A model generated the notes under the pieces. The model saw only the letters and a program-made list of their open reading frames with translations. It was not told the DNA's origin and did not search any database. Positions 1 to 11,318 of a stretch of DNA of 64,000 nt are shown here, one piece after another. Position 1 is the first letter of the stretch. Each line of letters begins with the position of its first letter. A program made the translations under genes and the position numbers. Source of the DNA: Tupaia tana (taxonomy: Eukaryota > Chordata > Mammalia > Scandentia > Tupaiidae); assembly GCA_026018925.1 (NCBI GenBank), contig JAKSZU010000016.1, positions 34,033,377 through 34,097,376 on the forward strand, written 5' to 3'.

Positions 1-299
1 AGAACTTCTCAGATCCTGGAAAGCTCCCAGAAGTCGGCTTTCTCCTCTATCAGGTGTGCAGCTGTCCCTAACTCTCTAGGAAGTGAGAAAAGGGACATAA
101 AATTGCAAAAGCATAAGAAAAAAAGAGGGTTTCAACTCTTTGTTGTTAATTCTGTTGTGATTCTGTGTGCAGGGACATGAGGAGTCAGCACAGAGACAAA
201 TTGTCCATCTAAGACCGATCACGCAATCCTGCCCTGCAGTCCACTGTCATTTCAGGGTTGGGGACACAGTCTGACATCAGGATAACAGGTGCTGGTGCT
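1..299. other. Unassigned non-coding sequence
   Basis: I see no repeat family, exon or RNA gene that I can name here. It precedes a reverse-oriented SINE. Confidence 0.4.
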
Positions 300-552
300 G
301 GGTCTTTCTTTATTTTTTTCTTTTCTTTCTTCCTTTCTTTTTATTGCAGTATAGCATGTATGCTCATCAGAGAGAAATAGAGAGGATAAAGGAAAAAGCC
401 GCAATCCCTTCTCCATTTTTCCATCCTGCCAGGATTTGGGGATGCATGCACATGTGCCCAGTGTATTTTTCAAGCCACCAGGGCTGGAACTCAAACCATG
501 TGGTTGGCGATGTGCACTCCAGCTCCCTTAACCACTAGTCATGGGGCTGACT
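300..552 (-). mobile_element. SINE type C, reverse strand
   Basis: On the plus strand it starts with a T-rich, CT-rich stretch (the SINE tail). It continues through the GCAATCCCTTCTCCATTT body and the CAAGCCACCAGGGCTGGAACTC B-box side, and ends in TAACCACTAGTCATGGGGCTGAC, the complement of the GGGCTGGCCC-type head. Both tRNA-like boxes are diverged, which suggests an old copy. The two short overlapping reading frames here are SINE sequence, not genes. Confidence 0.8.
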
Positions 553-2509
553 TTGTGCATGTTACTTTTCCTGTTGATTTTTCATAGCACTAGGGATCCC
601 AGATAAGGACAACTATCCACTGTAAGGCCCTTAAAGAAAAAGTTGAAAATAAAAGAGGTTTCCTAGTTTTTTACATGCTACTCAGAAGAGGAGTAATTAC
701 TATTTATGCTTTTAGGTGTGCAAAAGTGCTCAACATATACAAATTACTGAGTTTTCCAAACTTCAGATTACTTAATAATTGATGAACAATAACCACAATA
801 GATGCCTTCGCCTATACTTTTTATATACTTAGATGCAGGGCAAGTTTGGCTGGAGCATATGTGAATTAATGCACGCTGACCAAAGAGAAATGAATACAAA
901 ATTTTAAAAAATGTTACCAAAGTATGCCACAGTTATCTTTCAATTGCTTTGGAGAATATTTTTATGAGTTTTTTCATTTCCTATTTTCCATGCCTATGTT
1001 GTTGGTTTTAGCCAAATCAATGGCAAAGGACAGGCATGTGTGAACGGGTCTGCAAAAATATTTCCCAGCACTAAGGTTTTTGTTGAACCCACTGGCAAGA
1101 CAGAGAAGAGGCACCACATTCTTGTGAAAAGCTTCTTTCACAGAGAGTGCATTCAAGGAGAAAATCAAGCTTGAATTGCTATTTCTAAGGGAGAGCTTGA
1201 AAGACAGATGGAAGGAGTAGGTTCCATGGGAAAGGAAAAGGAAGAAAGAAAGGGAATGGAATGGCTTGCCAAAGTAAAGCTGGCTGTGGCTGAGAGTTCT
1301 TTCAGAACTGCCAGGAACCTTGGGAGTCATACACTTTTCTCTCCCGGGAGGAGACCCAGGGCAAAATGACAGTTCGCTAACTGGAAATGCCTTTCTCCAG
1401 GGCCAAAGCTTCACTCCAAAAGCATTCAAAAAAAAAAGTGAGCTAAATCCCTTCTCTCCTTTAGTAAATCAGTTCTGGAATCAGGAAGAGACACATAGAA
1501 ACCAGAAGTAGAGGCATTCCTAACTTCAACTCCATGAGCTGCTGTAAAGTTCATGAATGAGCTTTGGGAATGCTCCCAAATTAATGACAAAGCTGAGGTC
1601 AGGCCAAGTTCAGAAGAAAGGTTCTATGCTGGATTGATCATATTTAGAAGATTTTTTCATTTCAGAAGTCTTGTCCTATGCACATAGCCTATTCTTCACT
1701 AATGTAGAGATTAGTGCAATAAGTCCTATTTTGAGATATTTCATACTCCCTGATGTTCAGAAGTGCCTGGTATATGTTAAAAGTAGATGTAGTATAGTAA
1801 CACATTTCTTAAATATCTTTTTGTTAAAAATCCATGTGAAATATTGTCTTTAGGAAATGGAATGGCCAAAACTACCTCTCTGGGCAGGGCACATTGCGTT
1901 TGTGCTCTGGTTTGAGGAAGCTCTAGGAGGAAGTGCAGAGGGCTCTAGCCAATGCATGTATAGGGAGGTGACATTAAACGGCATCTCACTGCATTTGTCT
2001 TGCTTTACTTGCGTGTAATGTATTTAAATGACCAAAATAAGTCTTGATTTTACAGCATCTAATCTTTCTAGATGTTAAAGAGGTTGCAAGTGTTTGACAA
2101 AAGTACAGCTGGTATGCTAAGTTTTTTTTTTTTTTACATTTTGTGTTAAAATTTATAAGAAAGACTGTTCTGCAAATACTTGTAGAAAACTTAAGACTAC
2201 TTCTAAGCATTATATCAGCTTATAGTTAACAACAGAGTTGACAGTAATGAGAAATGGACAGGATCTAAATCAGAATGTTTCCATTTAGAAGACACTTTCA
2301 GGATCTAGGGTTTGTGCTATGTGCAGTGTATGCAATGTTTCTGTGTGTATAATAGATGAAGTTAGACCTTTATCTGACACTCTAGTTTTTCTGTATAAGT
2401 GCACAAGCTATGTTAAAAGTAGAGAATGTTAAATAGCACATTCTCTTATTTTTTTTCTGTTTACTCACATGCATGATTATCTTTCGAAAAAGACATTGTT
2501 AAATTTGAT
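553..2509. other. Unassigned non-coding sequence
   Basis: About 2 kb of AT-rich single-copy-looking DNA. The longest frame is 151 codons on the reverse strand (974-1429). It has no recognisable domain and overlaps a forward frame of similar quality, so I do not call it a gene. No splice-flanked exon was recognised. Confidence 0.4.
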
Positions 2510-2576
2510 CTCTAGTTAGACTTAGAAGTCACTGACTTTGGGCATTTTTCTCCTAAAGTCTATAAAATGAGGGAGA
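2510..2576 (+). repeat. Possible MIR fragment
   Basis: The order AAGTCACTGACTTTGGGC then TATAAAATGAGGGA resembles the MIR core (tcacttaacctctctgggcctc ... gtaaaatggg). It is short and diverged, so this is a weak call. Confidence 0.35.
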
Positions 2577-2732
2577 TCTGAAAATATTGAATCCAATCTC
2601 TTTTAACCTCAGATAAGCCTCATACATAAGAAAAAATTAAGATAGATTTTAAGTATTCCATATCATTCCATGGAATAATTCTGGAAGCTTCATTAGCTCT
2701 CTCAGGTTATTGCAATTAACAACTGCCTTTGG

Positions 2733-2920
2733 GGACCAGCAGGTGGCATGGTGGTTAAGGCGCTGGACACTCCCGCATGACCGACTGTGGTTCAAATACT
2801 GGGCCTGGTGGCTTGCTTTCTCACTTTCCCTCTCTCTCTCTCTCTGTATCTCTATCTGGTCAAATTAAAATAAATGAATGAATAAATAAAATTAAATAAA
2901 TAATTATTTTTAAAAAAAAA
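2733..2920 (+). mobile_element. SINE type B, 5' half of a B+A composite
   Basis: Head GGGACCAGCAGGTGGCATGGTGG carries an A-box-like motif. TGTGGTTCAAATACTGG stands at the B-box position, then CTTGCTTTCTCAC joins the head directly to a CTCTCT stretch and a TAAATAAA tail. A 12-bp target copy AACTGCCTTTGG lies just before it (2721-2732). The matching copy appears only after the next SINE (3173-3184), so both SINEs sit between one pair of target-site duplications. Confidence 0.85.
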
Positions 2921-3172
2921 CTTAGCGTAATGGCTATTCGCTGACATAGTCGACCGCGGTTCGCGTCTCGGACCCGGTGGCTTACAACTCACGCCGGGCG
3001 CGTGTGCGTGCGTGCCCAAGATCCCGAGAGGAGAATGGAGGAGAAGGGATTGCGGCGTGACCATCCCCCCTGGGGGGTGATTTCTCGCTTTCTGTCTCTA
3101 TGTCTCTCTCTGTCTGTCTGGCGAGCGCACGCGCCCTATAGCGAAAAACCTCTCAAAAAAAAAAAAAAAAAA
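2921..3172 (+). mobile_element. SINE type A1, 5' truncated, inserted in B tail
   Basis: Begins at CTTAGCGTAATGG, so it lacks the first 10 or so bases, then runs full length to a poly-A tail. It keeps many CpGs and the A1 marks: GGTTCGCGTC in the B box, CTTACAACTCACG, GCGTGACCATCC, and TCTATGTCTCTC before GGCGAGCGCACGCG. These suggest a relatively young copy. It is followed by the target duplication AACTGCCTTTGG that pairs with the copy before the upstream B element. Confidence 0.85.
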
Positions 3173-3184
3173 AACTGCCTTTGG

Positions 3185-3464
3185 TAAAGACCCAAATTGC
3201 CTGCACTTATTACTGGAACTTCTGAGCATATCTGACTTGACTGAATAATTCATTAAGTCAGCAAATGTTTGTTGTTGCTGTAGTGCAGGTATAAAGTCTT
3301 CCCTAGTATTGCCCTCAAGAAATTTATAAACAATTAGGGAAGACTACCAAACCCGCAGTTATAATACCATAAGAAAAGTGCTGTGAAAATGTAAAAGTTC
3401 CTAAGTCAGCCTACAATGAGCACAGGGAAATTGACATTTGTGCCAAGTCCTAATGATTATGAAC
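3185..3464. other. Unassigned non-coding sequence
   Basis: AT-rich sequence between a SINE and an old LTR-like repeat. I recognised nothing in it. Confidence 0.4.
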
Positions 3465-3894
3465 TATGAAGATTAATTTTGTGCCAACTTGATGGGGTTA
3501 AGGGTGCCCAGATAGTTGGTAAAATATTACCTCTGAATGTGTCTCTTCCGTTTCTGAAAGAGATTAAACATACGAGTCAGTATACAGTATAGATAAAGAT
3601 TACCCTCACCAGTGTGGTCAGGTATCATCCAATCCAGTGAATGCCTGAACAGAACAATAGTCAGAGGAAGAGAGAACTGACTTTCTTTTCTTTAGCTGAG
3701 ACACCCATTTTCTCCTGACCATGGACATTGGAGTACCTTCCTGAGTTTTCAGCCTTGGACTAGGATTAGCAACAATGGTGTCCCCAGTTCTCAGGTCTTC
3801 AGGATTAGGCTGAATTCCACCACTAACTTCCCTAGTTCTCCAATTTGCTGACAATATATCTTGGAACTTCTTGACCTCCATAATGCCAATTTCC

Positions 3895-3943
<49 letters not shown>

Positions 3944-3991
3944 ACACACACAAATTGACTCTACTTCTCTGGAGAACCCTGACTAAATTAT
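3465..3991 (+). repeat. Ancient LTR-like repeat with poly-A microsatellite
   Basis: Starts near AATTTTGTGCCAACTTGATGG, passes TCATCCAATCCAGTGAATGCCTGAACAG and ends TTCTCTGGAGAACCCTGACTAA. This order is a common interspersed repeat in mammals, whose family name I cannot give with certainty. Where the family usually has an A/T-rich or CT-rich stretch, this copy has a run of 41 A (3899-3939). A second copy lies on the other strand at 25338. The 92-codon reverse frame here is a by-product. Confidence 0.6.
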
Positions 3992-4101
3992 CAGCTAAAT
4001 AAAGGACAAGAAAGCCATGTTAATATCCTGTGAAAGGGGTCAAAGGCCTATGAGGTCATGGTGTATAGGCTACAAAATGTGTTTTTATTTACTCATTTAT
4101 T

Positions 4102-4223
4102 TTATTTCAAAATGTTTATAGAGATGCATGTTACAAAAAAATCTATGCATGCATTTTTTAATTTTTTGCACCAAAATAAACCTATACTTTAATTCCTTTT
4201 TTCCATAAACTTCTTGAAGTGCC
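4102..4223 (+). mobile_element. Short palindromic DNA element (family P2), copy 1
   Basis: Ends are imperfect inverted repeats: TTTCAAAATGTTTATAGAGA at the left against TCCATAAACTTCTTGAAGTG at the right. The inner part TTTTTTGCACCAAAATAAAC followed by TACTTTAATTC is shared almost word for word with the copy at 9751. It is about 120 bp with no coding capacity, which fits a MITE-like non-autonomous DNA transposon. The superfamily is not known to me. Confidence 0.55.
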
Positions 4224-5360
4224 TTTGTAAAGACTTGTTGAGTACCTACCGAATGCTAGATTATCTTAGATCCTAGGTAGGCAAAAGTAAATATGACTAA
4301 CAAGGGTCTGTCCTCATGAGATCTATATTCTAATGGTAAGAACCAACAATAAATAAGTATATAAAATAATTACAATTATGATAAGCTTCAGTAAAAGGAG
4401 AGAAAAAATTATGGCAGAATAATAGGGAAAGACTCACATCATATGAGGTCTAACATAAGAAGAGACAAAGGAAGAAGAATCCAGGCAAAAATAAAAGTAA
4501 GTGAAAAAACTCTGAGGTCCAAAGAGTTTGATATGTACCAAAGTCTGATAAAAACATCAGCATTACTGGAGTATCATGAGTAAAGGAGGAGTGGTAGCAG
4601 ATACTGTTTGAGAGAGGTAAAAGATAATGCATGCCAGACTTGAAGGTGGCAGGAAGTCATTGACAGTTTCTAGGCAGAGAAGTGAGATAATGTGACTCAT
4701 ATTTTTAAAAGTCATTCAGGCTTCTGGATGAAGACTGGATTAAAGCAGGACAAGAGTAGTCACAGAGAAGCCATTTAGGATTCTATTGTAATAAGCCAAA
4801 TGAGACTACCATGGCTCACCTGGGAGATGATGATAAAGATGGCCATCAACAGTCAGAGATACAACTCTTCCAAAGAGAGAATCCACAGGGCTCACTGATG
4901 GCCTGAATATTAAGTGGAAGGAAAGTAATGAGGAAAATGGAGACACTGAGGTTGGACTTTCAGGGTTTGGGCTTTAGCAACTGGGTGGATGATAGCAACT
5001 TTAATATTCAGAAGTAGAGAAGCTGGAAGAGAAGATTTAGATGCGTGTAGCAGCAAGAGAGATTGAAAATCCACTTGGGATATGTTCAGTTTGAGATGCC
5101 TATGAGTCATCCGTTGAATATGTCAACAGGCAGTTTAACAGACTAGATCTCAGGGGAAATCATTGGACTAAAGATAGCCATTTAGAAATTATAATTAGAT
5201 GGATAATATTTCAAAGTAATGAAAATGGAAGAGGAAGGAAGAGAAGGATATTTGAGAAGAACTCCTGAGAATCTCTGTTTAGATGTCAGGAGGAGAAGGA
5301 GGAATCAAAGGAGAATGAGAAGGAGCAGTCAATAATGAAGTCATCCTGGATGGCAGAAAG
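4224..5360 (+). repeat. Ancient repeat family R1 (unnamed), longest copy
   Basis: Begins with TTGAGTACCTACCGAATGC and the AACAATAAATAAGTATA motif. It continues through GGCAGGAAGTCATTGACAG, AGTGAGATAATGTGACTC, GCAACTGGGTGGATGAT and GTTCAGTTTGAGATGCCTATGAG. This order is familiar from a widespread old mammalian interspersed repeat. The start resembles the reverse complement of an L2 3' end. Shorter relatives occur at 7910, 19320 and 47385. No coding potential remains. Confidence 0.5.
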
Positions 5361-5506
5361 CCTATAAGGAATTATAAGAAAATGTCTACATAGAGTTGAG
5401 CTGTCATTTCAGGTTTTCAATTTATTATGAAGCTGCTCAATGAAGGATGTGATTTTCTCCAACAATATTCAGTACCTCAACTCAAACTCAAAGAAAGTAG
5501 ACCATG

Positions 5507-5745
5507 GGCTGATCCTGTAGCCTAGTGTTCAGGGAGCAAGATACCACATGACTGACCATTATTTGAACTCTGGACATGGTGGCTTGAAAAATGCACTGGG
5601 CACATGTGTATGCATACCCCAAATCCCAACAAGATGGAGAAATGGAGCAGAAAGGATTGAAGTATGATCATACCCTATTGAGGGTGTTTCCTCTGCCCCC
5701 AATCTCTTTCTAGCAAGTGCGCATGTTCTCTGGTAATCAAAAAGG
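5507..5745 (+). mobile_element. SINE type C
   Basis: Head GGGCTGATCCTGTAGCCTAGTG, then TTTGAACTCTGG at the B-box position, the AAATCCCAACAAGATGGAGAAATGG body and TAGCAAGTGCGCATG before the tail. The boxes are degraded. The tail passes into the purine-rich repeat that follows. Confidence 0.75.
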
Positions 5746-5895
5746 AAGTAGAAGAAGAGAGAGAGAGAAGAAGAAAGAAAGGAAGAAGAAAGGAGAAAGG
5801 AGAGAAAGAAAAAAAGTAAGAAAGAAAGAAAAAAGAAAGAAAGTAGAAAGAGAAAAGAAAGGAAGAAAGAAAGAGAAAGAGAGAAAGAAATCATT
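5746..5895. repeat. Purine-rich (GAAA/GAAG) microsatellite at SINE tail
   Basis: Almost pure A and G on the plus strand, with mixed GAAA, GAAG and GAGA units and only a few T interruptions. It starts at the 3' end of the type C SINE, so it probably grew from that tail. The 114- and 68-codon frames across it are low-complexity artefacts. Confidence 0.85.
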
Positions 5896-6296
5896 AAATT
5901 CAATCAGGGTTGAAATTTTCTAGCTGTATATAAAGGTATTCAGAAGTAAGAGGGTGTTTGTTTAGGAATCATAATAATAATTGGATCATTTAATCTAAAG
6001 AAATAAGAACAGAAGCAGTCAATATATGAGAAAGATATAAATGCCAATGGACGTATAGTCTGTTTAAATACTATGGTATCTGAAGTTTCAGAGCAGGATT
6101 GCTCACTTTTGGTAGTGCTGACAATTTGGAATGTATAATTTTTAGTTATGGGAACTACCTTTGCATTGTAGGCTGTAGACCAGCAGCCCTGGCCTCTACA
6201 CACTTATTTAGCAGGTTGTTGAGCAACACCCCTGGTCTCTATCTGCTGCCAGAGATAAGTGGCACCACCCCCCAATAAACTGGGACAACCAAAATG
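5896..6296. other. Unassigned non-coding sequence
   Basis: AT-rich DNA between two SINEs. I recognised no repeat or gene. Confidence 0.4.
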
Positions 6297-6568
6297 TCAA
6301 GACCAACAGTTGGCATAATGACTATGCCGCTGGACTCCCATGTAGTCAACTGCAGTTCAAGTCCCAGGCCATGTGGCTTAAACTCACGCTGGGTGTGTGT
6401 GCGTGCTTACCCAAGATCCCGAGAGGAGAATGATGGAGAAGAGGTTGCAGAGTGACCATCCCCTCTGAGGGGTGATTTTTCACTTTCTGTCTCTCTCTGT
6501 CTTTCTGGCAAGCGCACACGCCCTACAGCAAAAACCTCTAAAAAAAAATAAAATAAAATAAAATAAAA
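6297..6568 (+). mobile_element. SINE type A2
   Basis: A-box area TTGGCATAATGACTATG, B-box area AGTTCAAGTCC, the CCCGAGAGGAGAATGATGGAG body, and a tail of repeated AAAAT units (6548-6567). Most CpGs are decayed to TG or CA, so it is an intermediate-age copy. Confidence 0.85.
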
Positions 6569-7909
6569 GTCAACTGACATCCCCAAATGTCCTCTGAGGA
6601 AAAACATTACTCCTAGATAAGAAACACTATTTTGGAGCAAGTGAGCAGAAAGGAGGAAAGATGGTAACTAGGGCATAAGACTTTTAAAACCAAGATTTCT
6701 AAAGAAATGCAGTTTCTGGTAGTAACAAGATCTAGAATGTGACTATGGGAGTCAATAGCTAAGATTTAGGGAAGGAAACATTCACTGGAGGAAAGAAGGT
6801 CAAAGAGAAAAAAAGGGGGAACAGAAGGAAAAATGAGAGGCAGAGTATGAGATCATACACTCATTATTCTGTTTGATTATTTTTTAAATTAAAAGAGAAT
6901 GAGGTTAGAAGTAAGAACAGAAAGGAAAATCAGTAACTTTAAAAGAATTCAAAAGACAAAGAGGGCGTGACAAACACATTAGAAAATGGGGACAAGGCAG
7001 GGGAAAAATAAAGGTATCTGACTCAAGGAAACATGTTTTTTGCAAGAGAAACAGGGAAAACAGAAAGATCTGGAAGCAGCAGTTGGGAGGAAAGAAAACA
7101 CATACCCCACTTCTTGGGACTGAAAAATGAGAACAATGCAGTAAAAACACCTGTCTGAAAGAGGCTACTGGGTCCAGAGGGAAGGCTTGGGTAGATAGAG
7201 TCCTGGGTGTACAGAATAACTTCCATTCTATCCTTCCCCTTATGGCTGGAGGAATGATGTGCACTGAAGAAGACTGGTTTAAAAGTCATCCCATTTCATT
7301 GACAGTGATTGGCTCTGAAATGGACATGGGACATGAAGATGACCATTAAGACATGAGGCCTCTGCTAAAGTGATTTCTCACTCTGAAGCCATAGAAAGCC
7401 AGACTCTCCTGTTAGGCATACATGTGAGCTCTGATAGCTCCTGAAAGCCATTTCAGAACTGTGACAAGAGCCAGGCTTAGGTCAAATCAACCCTGTATAG
7501 GGCAAGGCAAAAAAATGACAGACATATGCTGCTTCTTTGAGACATCTTTGAGCCACTGTTCCTACCCTGAAAGTCAGCCCAGCCCCTGGACAGTCTCTTC
7601 TATAAGCTAATATATTTCCTCATTTTATAAAACCAGATTGAACAAAAATCATCTGAGGAATACAAAAGAGATGAAAGTCTAGGGGATAATGGACGATTGG
7701 GGGAACTTGAATTTGAGGCTTTCACTGCAACAACCCCAAAATGAGGCAGGATAAGGTCAGTCCTGGTCATGTCTGGTGGATTCAAGCCATGGTGGGTGGC
7801 TTCTGAAACAACTGTTCTTTAAGGCTACACAGGTGGTTACAATGGTAATGAGCAGCTCTTACTCTGATCTAAATTGGTCAAACAAAGAAAACTTCCATTT
7901 TAAGGCAGC
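6569..7909. other. Unassigned non-coding sequence
   Basis: About 1.3 kb without a named repeat. It is purine-rich on the plus strand around 6630-7100, and parts (6640-6860) have the look of family R1. Reverse frames of 119 and 88 codons overlap each other in different phases and show no domain, so neither is supported. Confidence 0.35.
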
Positions 7910-8120
7910 AGCTTGAGCAACACCTTTCTTGGATCTTGGGTAATGGAATAGCAGAAGAAAGAGTTTGAGGTGGGAGAGGGGCAAGAACCCATGATGGAGG
8001 GTCTTTTCTGCCATGCTAAAAAGTTCAAATTTCATTATAATGGAAGTTGGAAGCTATTGAAGCATTTCAAGCAGGGAAGTACCACAACAGTTGTGCTATT
8101 TAGAAAGATTATGGATGCAG
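7910..8120 (+). repeat. Ancient repeat family R1, 5' part of a split copy
   Basis: Contains TTCATTATAATGGAAGTTGGAAGCTATTGAAGCA and CAAGCAGGGAAGTACCACAACA, which match the region around 4650-4700 in layout. A type D SINE then interrupts it, and the repeat resumes at about 8409. Confidence 0.5.
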
Positions 8121-8408
8121 CAGTGATGGGTTAAAATTGTGCCAAATTTCACACAGGTGGAATGCAATGCTCTGTGAAGTCATCCCAAATGAAAGGTTCC
8201 CTGTTCAATTCTGGAGACTTCCCTGAGCATGCTTGCCCATGATCCAAAGCTGGCTGAAGGCTAAGGGTAGAATGCAGAATCAGGACCCTGTTGGGGATGT
8301 TGTCTTTCTGTCTAAATCTTTCTCTCTATCTCTCTCTCTCTCCTCTTCCTCTCTTTCACTGGTGGAGGAAATAAATAAATAAAACTTTAAAAATAAATAA
8401 ATAAAAGA
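8121..8408 (+). mobile_element. SINE type D
   Basis: Carries AATGCAATGCTCTGTGAAG, then CTGTTCAATTCTGGAGAC at the B-box position, and ATGATCCAAAGCTGGCTGAAGGCTAAGGG. It ends in ACCCTGTTGGGG, CT-rich sequence and an AAATAAATAA tail. The same order recurs at 49282 and 60286, and reversed at 11085 and 41599, which defines the type. It sits inside the R1 copy, so it is younger than R1. Confidence 0.7.
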
Positions 8409-8620
8409 TGGGGCCAAGCTAGAGACAAAAATATCAGTGAGGAGTATATTGAAATAGTCCATGTAAAAAATTATTAGGAAATGAACTAAAGTCAGTAAGA
8501 ATGGGAATGTAGACAAGATTATAAATTTGAGAGACATTCAAGGAACGTCTGTGGTTACTGACAGGATTGGTTGGGGAGGAGAGGTGTAGAGAACCGTGAA
8601 TTGGATCAGGAAGTCTAGAA
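8409..8620 (+). repeat. Ancient repeat family R1, 3' part of the split copy
   Basis: Continues the R1 order after the SINE: AGGAGTATATTGAAATAGTCC, then ACTGACAGGATTGGTTGGGG. Joining 7910-8120 to this segment gives a continuous R1 fragment. Confidence 0.45.
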
Positions 8621-8841
8621 AGGAGGAATCGGCAAAAAATTCCTAATTCTTGAGAAATTACCTCTATTCATAAAAATTTACATTTCCTCATGAAAAGAAA
8701 TTACTTATCCCATTCTTTTCTCCTGCCTTCTGCTGAATCATCCTTATCTGCATTCCAGAGACTATGAGCCTCCTGAGAACTAAAGCTTCATATTCATCAT
8801 TTATCTAACATACTTAAGTGTCTCTTGGAGGACAGATTCTT

Positions 8842-9016
8842 TTTTTTTTTTTTCAAGAATCACTTATTTTATTTATTTAAATTTGCTATAAGGCATGCAC
8901 GTTTACCAGAGAGAGACAGAGGGAAAGTGAGAAAGCAAGCTGTCACGTCTGGGATTCAAACAGCAGGCAGCCATGTGGGAGTCCAGAGCCTTTAACACCA
9001 TGCCACCTGTTGGCCC
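8842..9016 (-). mobile_element. SINE type B, reverse strand
   Basis: Plus strand reads T-run, AT-rich tail, AGAGAGAGACAGAGGG, then GAGAAAGCAAGC, TGGGATTCAAAC and ACCATGCCACCTGTTGGCCC. It is flanked by a 9-bp target duplication CAGATTCTT (8833-8841 and 9017-9025). Confidence 0.85.
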
Positions 9017-9126
9017 CAGATTCTTCCTATACATTATTGACCTGTACATTATGACTCCTCTACAGGCTTCTGTTGTTAATTTCTTGACAGAAAAGAAAAG
9101 CAAATTAATAGAAATATGGAAAGATT

Positions 9127-9348
9127 GGGCTGACTCCATGGCCTGGTGGTTAAGGCAGACAGATCCTACATGGCCAACCACTCATTTCAAGTCCCAGGCC
9201 CAGTGACTTGAGAAACTCAATGGGCATGTGTGCCATGTGTGCCCACAATCCCAATAGGAGGAAGAGATGGAGAAGGGATTGTGGTGTGACCATGAGGTGT
9301 GCCTCTCTCTCTGTCTCTGTCTCTTTCTGGCATGCACACATGCCTTCT
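9127..9348 (+). mobile_element. SINE type C
   Basis: Head GGGCTGACTCCATGGCCTGGTGG, B-box area CATTTCAAGTCC, the GCATGTGTGCC body and GGCATGCACACATGCC near the end. It is immediately followed by the long purine tract, which starts in its A-rich tail. Confidence 0.8.
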
Positions 9349-9646
<298 letters not shown>

Positions 9647-9750
9647 CGACTATAGAATATACCAGGGAGAAAGAAATGTACGAAGGGATCATTAAAAGAA
9701 GTAATTTTTGACCATTCTACTTACTACTGAATCTCCAGCATTTATGAGAA

Positions 9751-9868
9751 GTCTTCAAAAAGTGCATGAAACATATATTTGAAGACAAACTACATGGATT
9801 TCAATTTTGGGGGGCACCAAAATAAACTTGTACTTTAATTCTGTATTTCCACCAACATTTTCAAGTCC
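9751..9868 (+). mobile_element. Short palindromic DNA element (family P2), copy 2
   Basis: Left end GTCTTCAAAAAGTGCATGAA is an imperfect inverted repeat of the right end TTCCACCAACATTTTCAAG. The inner GGCACCAAAATAAACTTGTACTTTAATTC is shared with the copy at 4102. The length is similar to that copy, and there is no coding capacity. Confidence 0.6.
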
Positions 9869-10904
9869 CATCACAGAAAATATAAAGGGCTCAAAAATAT
9901 TTGTTGAAAGGCTTCTTTCCATAAATATTGATCAAGCCTCTGCATGATCAGACACTGTGTTAGACATGTTAAGATTTGGGAAGATACGGACCTCACATGG
10001 CAAAAAGCCAGGCTCCGAGCCAGTCCTCCCGAATGATGATGCGGCACATGGAGGCAGCCTTGGAAAATCTTACTTGATCCTCCAAACTTTATCCAGTCCT
10101 ACTCATGTTTGTGCATGACACATTCCCATTTCACCACAAAGACGGAGCATGTGGGGTGGCCTGAGTTCACAGCCCTAAGGACTGATTGCCTGCTAGGAAT
10201 AATATTTTTCCCCTTTACACAAATTGTCAGTGGCCTCCCACATGATTTCCTTCAAACCCTTGATCTCTGAGGCTCCTGGGATTTTTCCACAGTGGAGCAA
10301 GTGACATCAATCACTGAAAAGCCACAGCAGGCAAATCTGAGTGGTTAGGCGTAAGCACAGAATGAGTGTCTCTGTTTCATGTCAAAACATGGCAGTCAGT
10401 GTGTGTTGGCAGGGACGTGGCCAGCCCAGGAGATGGAGTTCAGTACGGGGGATGGGCAGGGCTTTCCCCAGGGAAGGAGAGCTCGGGGCCTTCTGACTTC
10501 CCATCTCTGTCTGTGCTTCTGGTGACAAAGTCATCAGCCAACCTTGAAATGCAAGATCATCCCAGACACCTACCAACGAAAGAAAAAGCCAGAGGTCCAC
10601 CCTCCAAACGCCATCACAGATATAACTGTCCTCATCGAAGAGGAATGAACCAATTAGGACACTGCAAGATAGACCTACTCCCAGAATCGGGTGCCTGAAG
10701 AGGCAGGTGGCATCAGGAGGACATGGAAGGGAGGAGCTGCTCCAGACACTCAGCGGTCCTCCCCACTGAAGAAAGTGGGCACCATCCCTTGAAGATGGTG
10801 AGCACACCGCAAACCCAAAAGGACACATTCCCGTTAATGGTAACTATTTCCTCAGAACCAGATTTAGTGAGAAGGGAACAGAGTAGAGTAAAAAGGAACT
10901 TTCA
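9869..10904. other. Unassigned sequence with overlapping short frames
   Basis: A less AT-rich stretch with opposed frames of 110 codons (10366-10698, +) and 148 codons (10382-10828, -). Neither shows a recognisable domain, signal peptide or family motif. Overlap on opposite strands in GC-richer DNA is a common chance pattern. An old LTR or a degraded exon remains possible. Confidence 0.35.
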
Positions 10905-11084
10905 CCTTTTGTGGTTTTATTTTATATGGAAAGTAATAATTGCCTATATTTATGGGGTACAAGGTGATCTTTTGATTATATGTATACATTGAGTTATAAT
11001 CAAATCAGTTATAATCAAAACAGGCCAGTTAGGATATTTATTACCTCAAATATTTATCATTTCTTAACAATAAGAACCTTAAAA
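10905..11084 (-). mobile_element. L1M-type LINE 3' end, reverse strand, part 1
   Basis: Contains ATTTATGGGGTACAAGGTGAT and TATGTATACATTGAG, the reverse complement of the familiar L1M 3' untranslated end. Interrupted by a type D SINE and resumed at 11319. Confidence 0.75.
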
Positions 11085-11318
11085 AATCTTTTTTAGAAAT
11101 TTTTTAAGTTTATTTATTTACTTCTTCTATGAGAGAAAGAGACAGCACACCCAACCGGGTCCTAACATACAAACCACCCCCAGCCTTCAGTCAACCAAGA
11201 CTATGGATCACAATGTACCTGACATATTAAGGGACGTCTCCAGACTTGAGTTGAGAAGCTTCTGATGTGGGATTGCCTCACAGAGTTGTAGTGTACTGCT
11301 GCACTGCCATGCACCCCA
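11085..11318 (-). mobile_element. SINE type D, reverse strand
   Basis: Plus strand reads AT-rich tail, GAGAGAAAGAGACAGC, CCACCCCCAGCCTTCAGTCAACC and CCAGACTTGAGTTGAGAAGC. It ends TGCTGCACTGCCATGCACCCC, the complement of the D head. It splits an L1M 3' end, so it is younger than that LINE. Confidence 0.65.

Noticed and set aside
974-1429. 151-codon reverse frame as a possible gene.
   Set aside because: No domain, no conserved motif, no splice or poly-A context, and the region is AT-rich. A chance frame is more likely.
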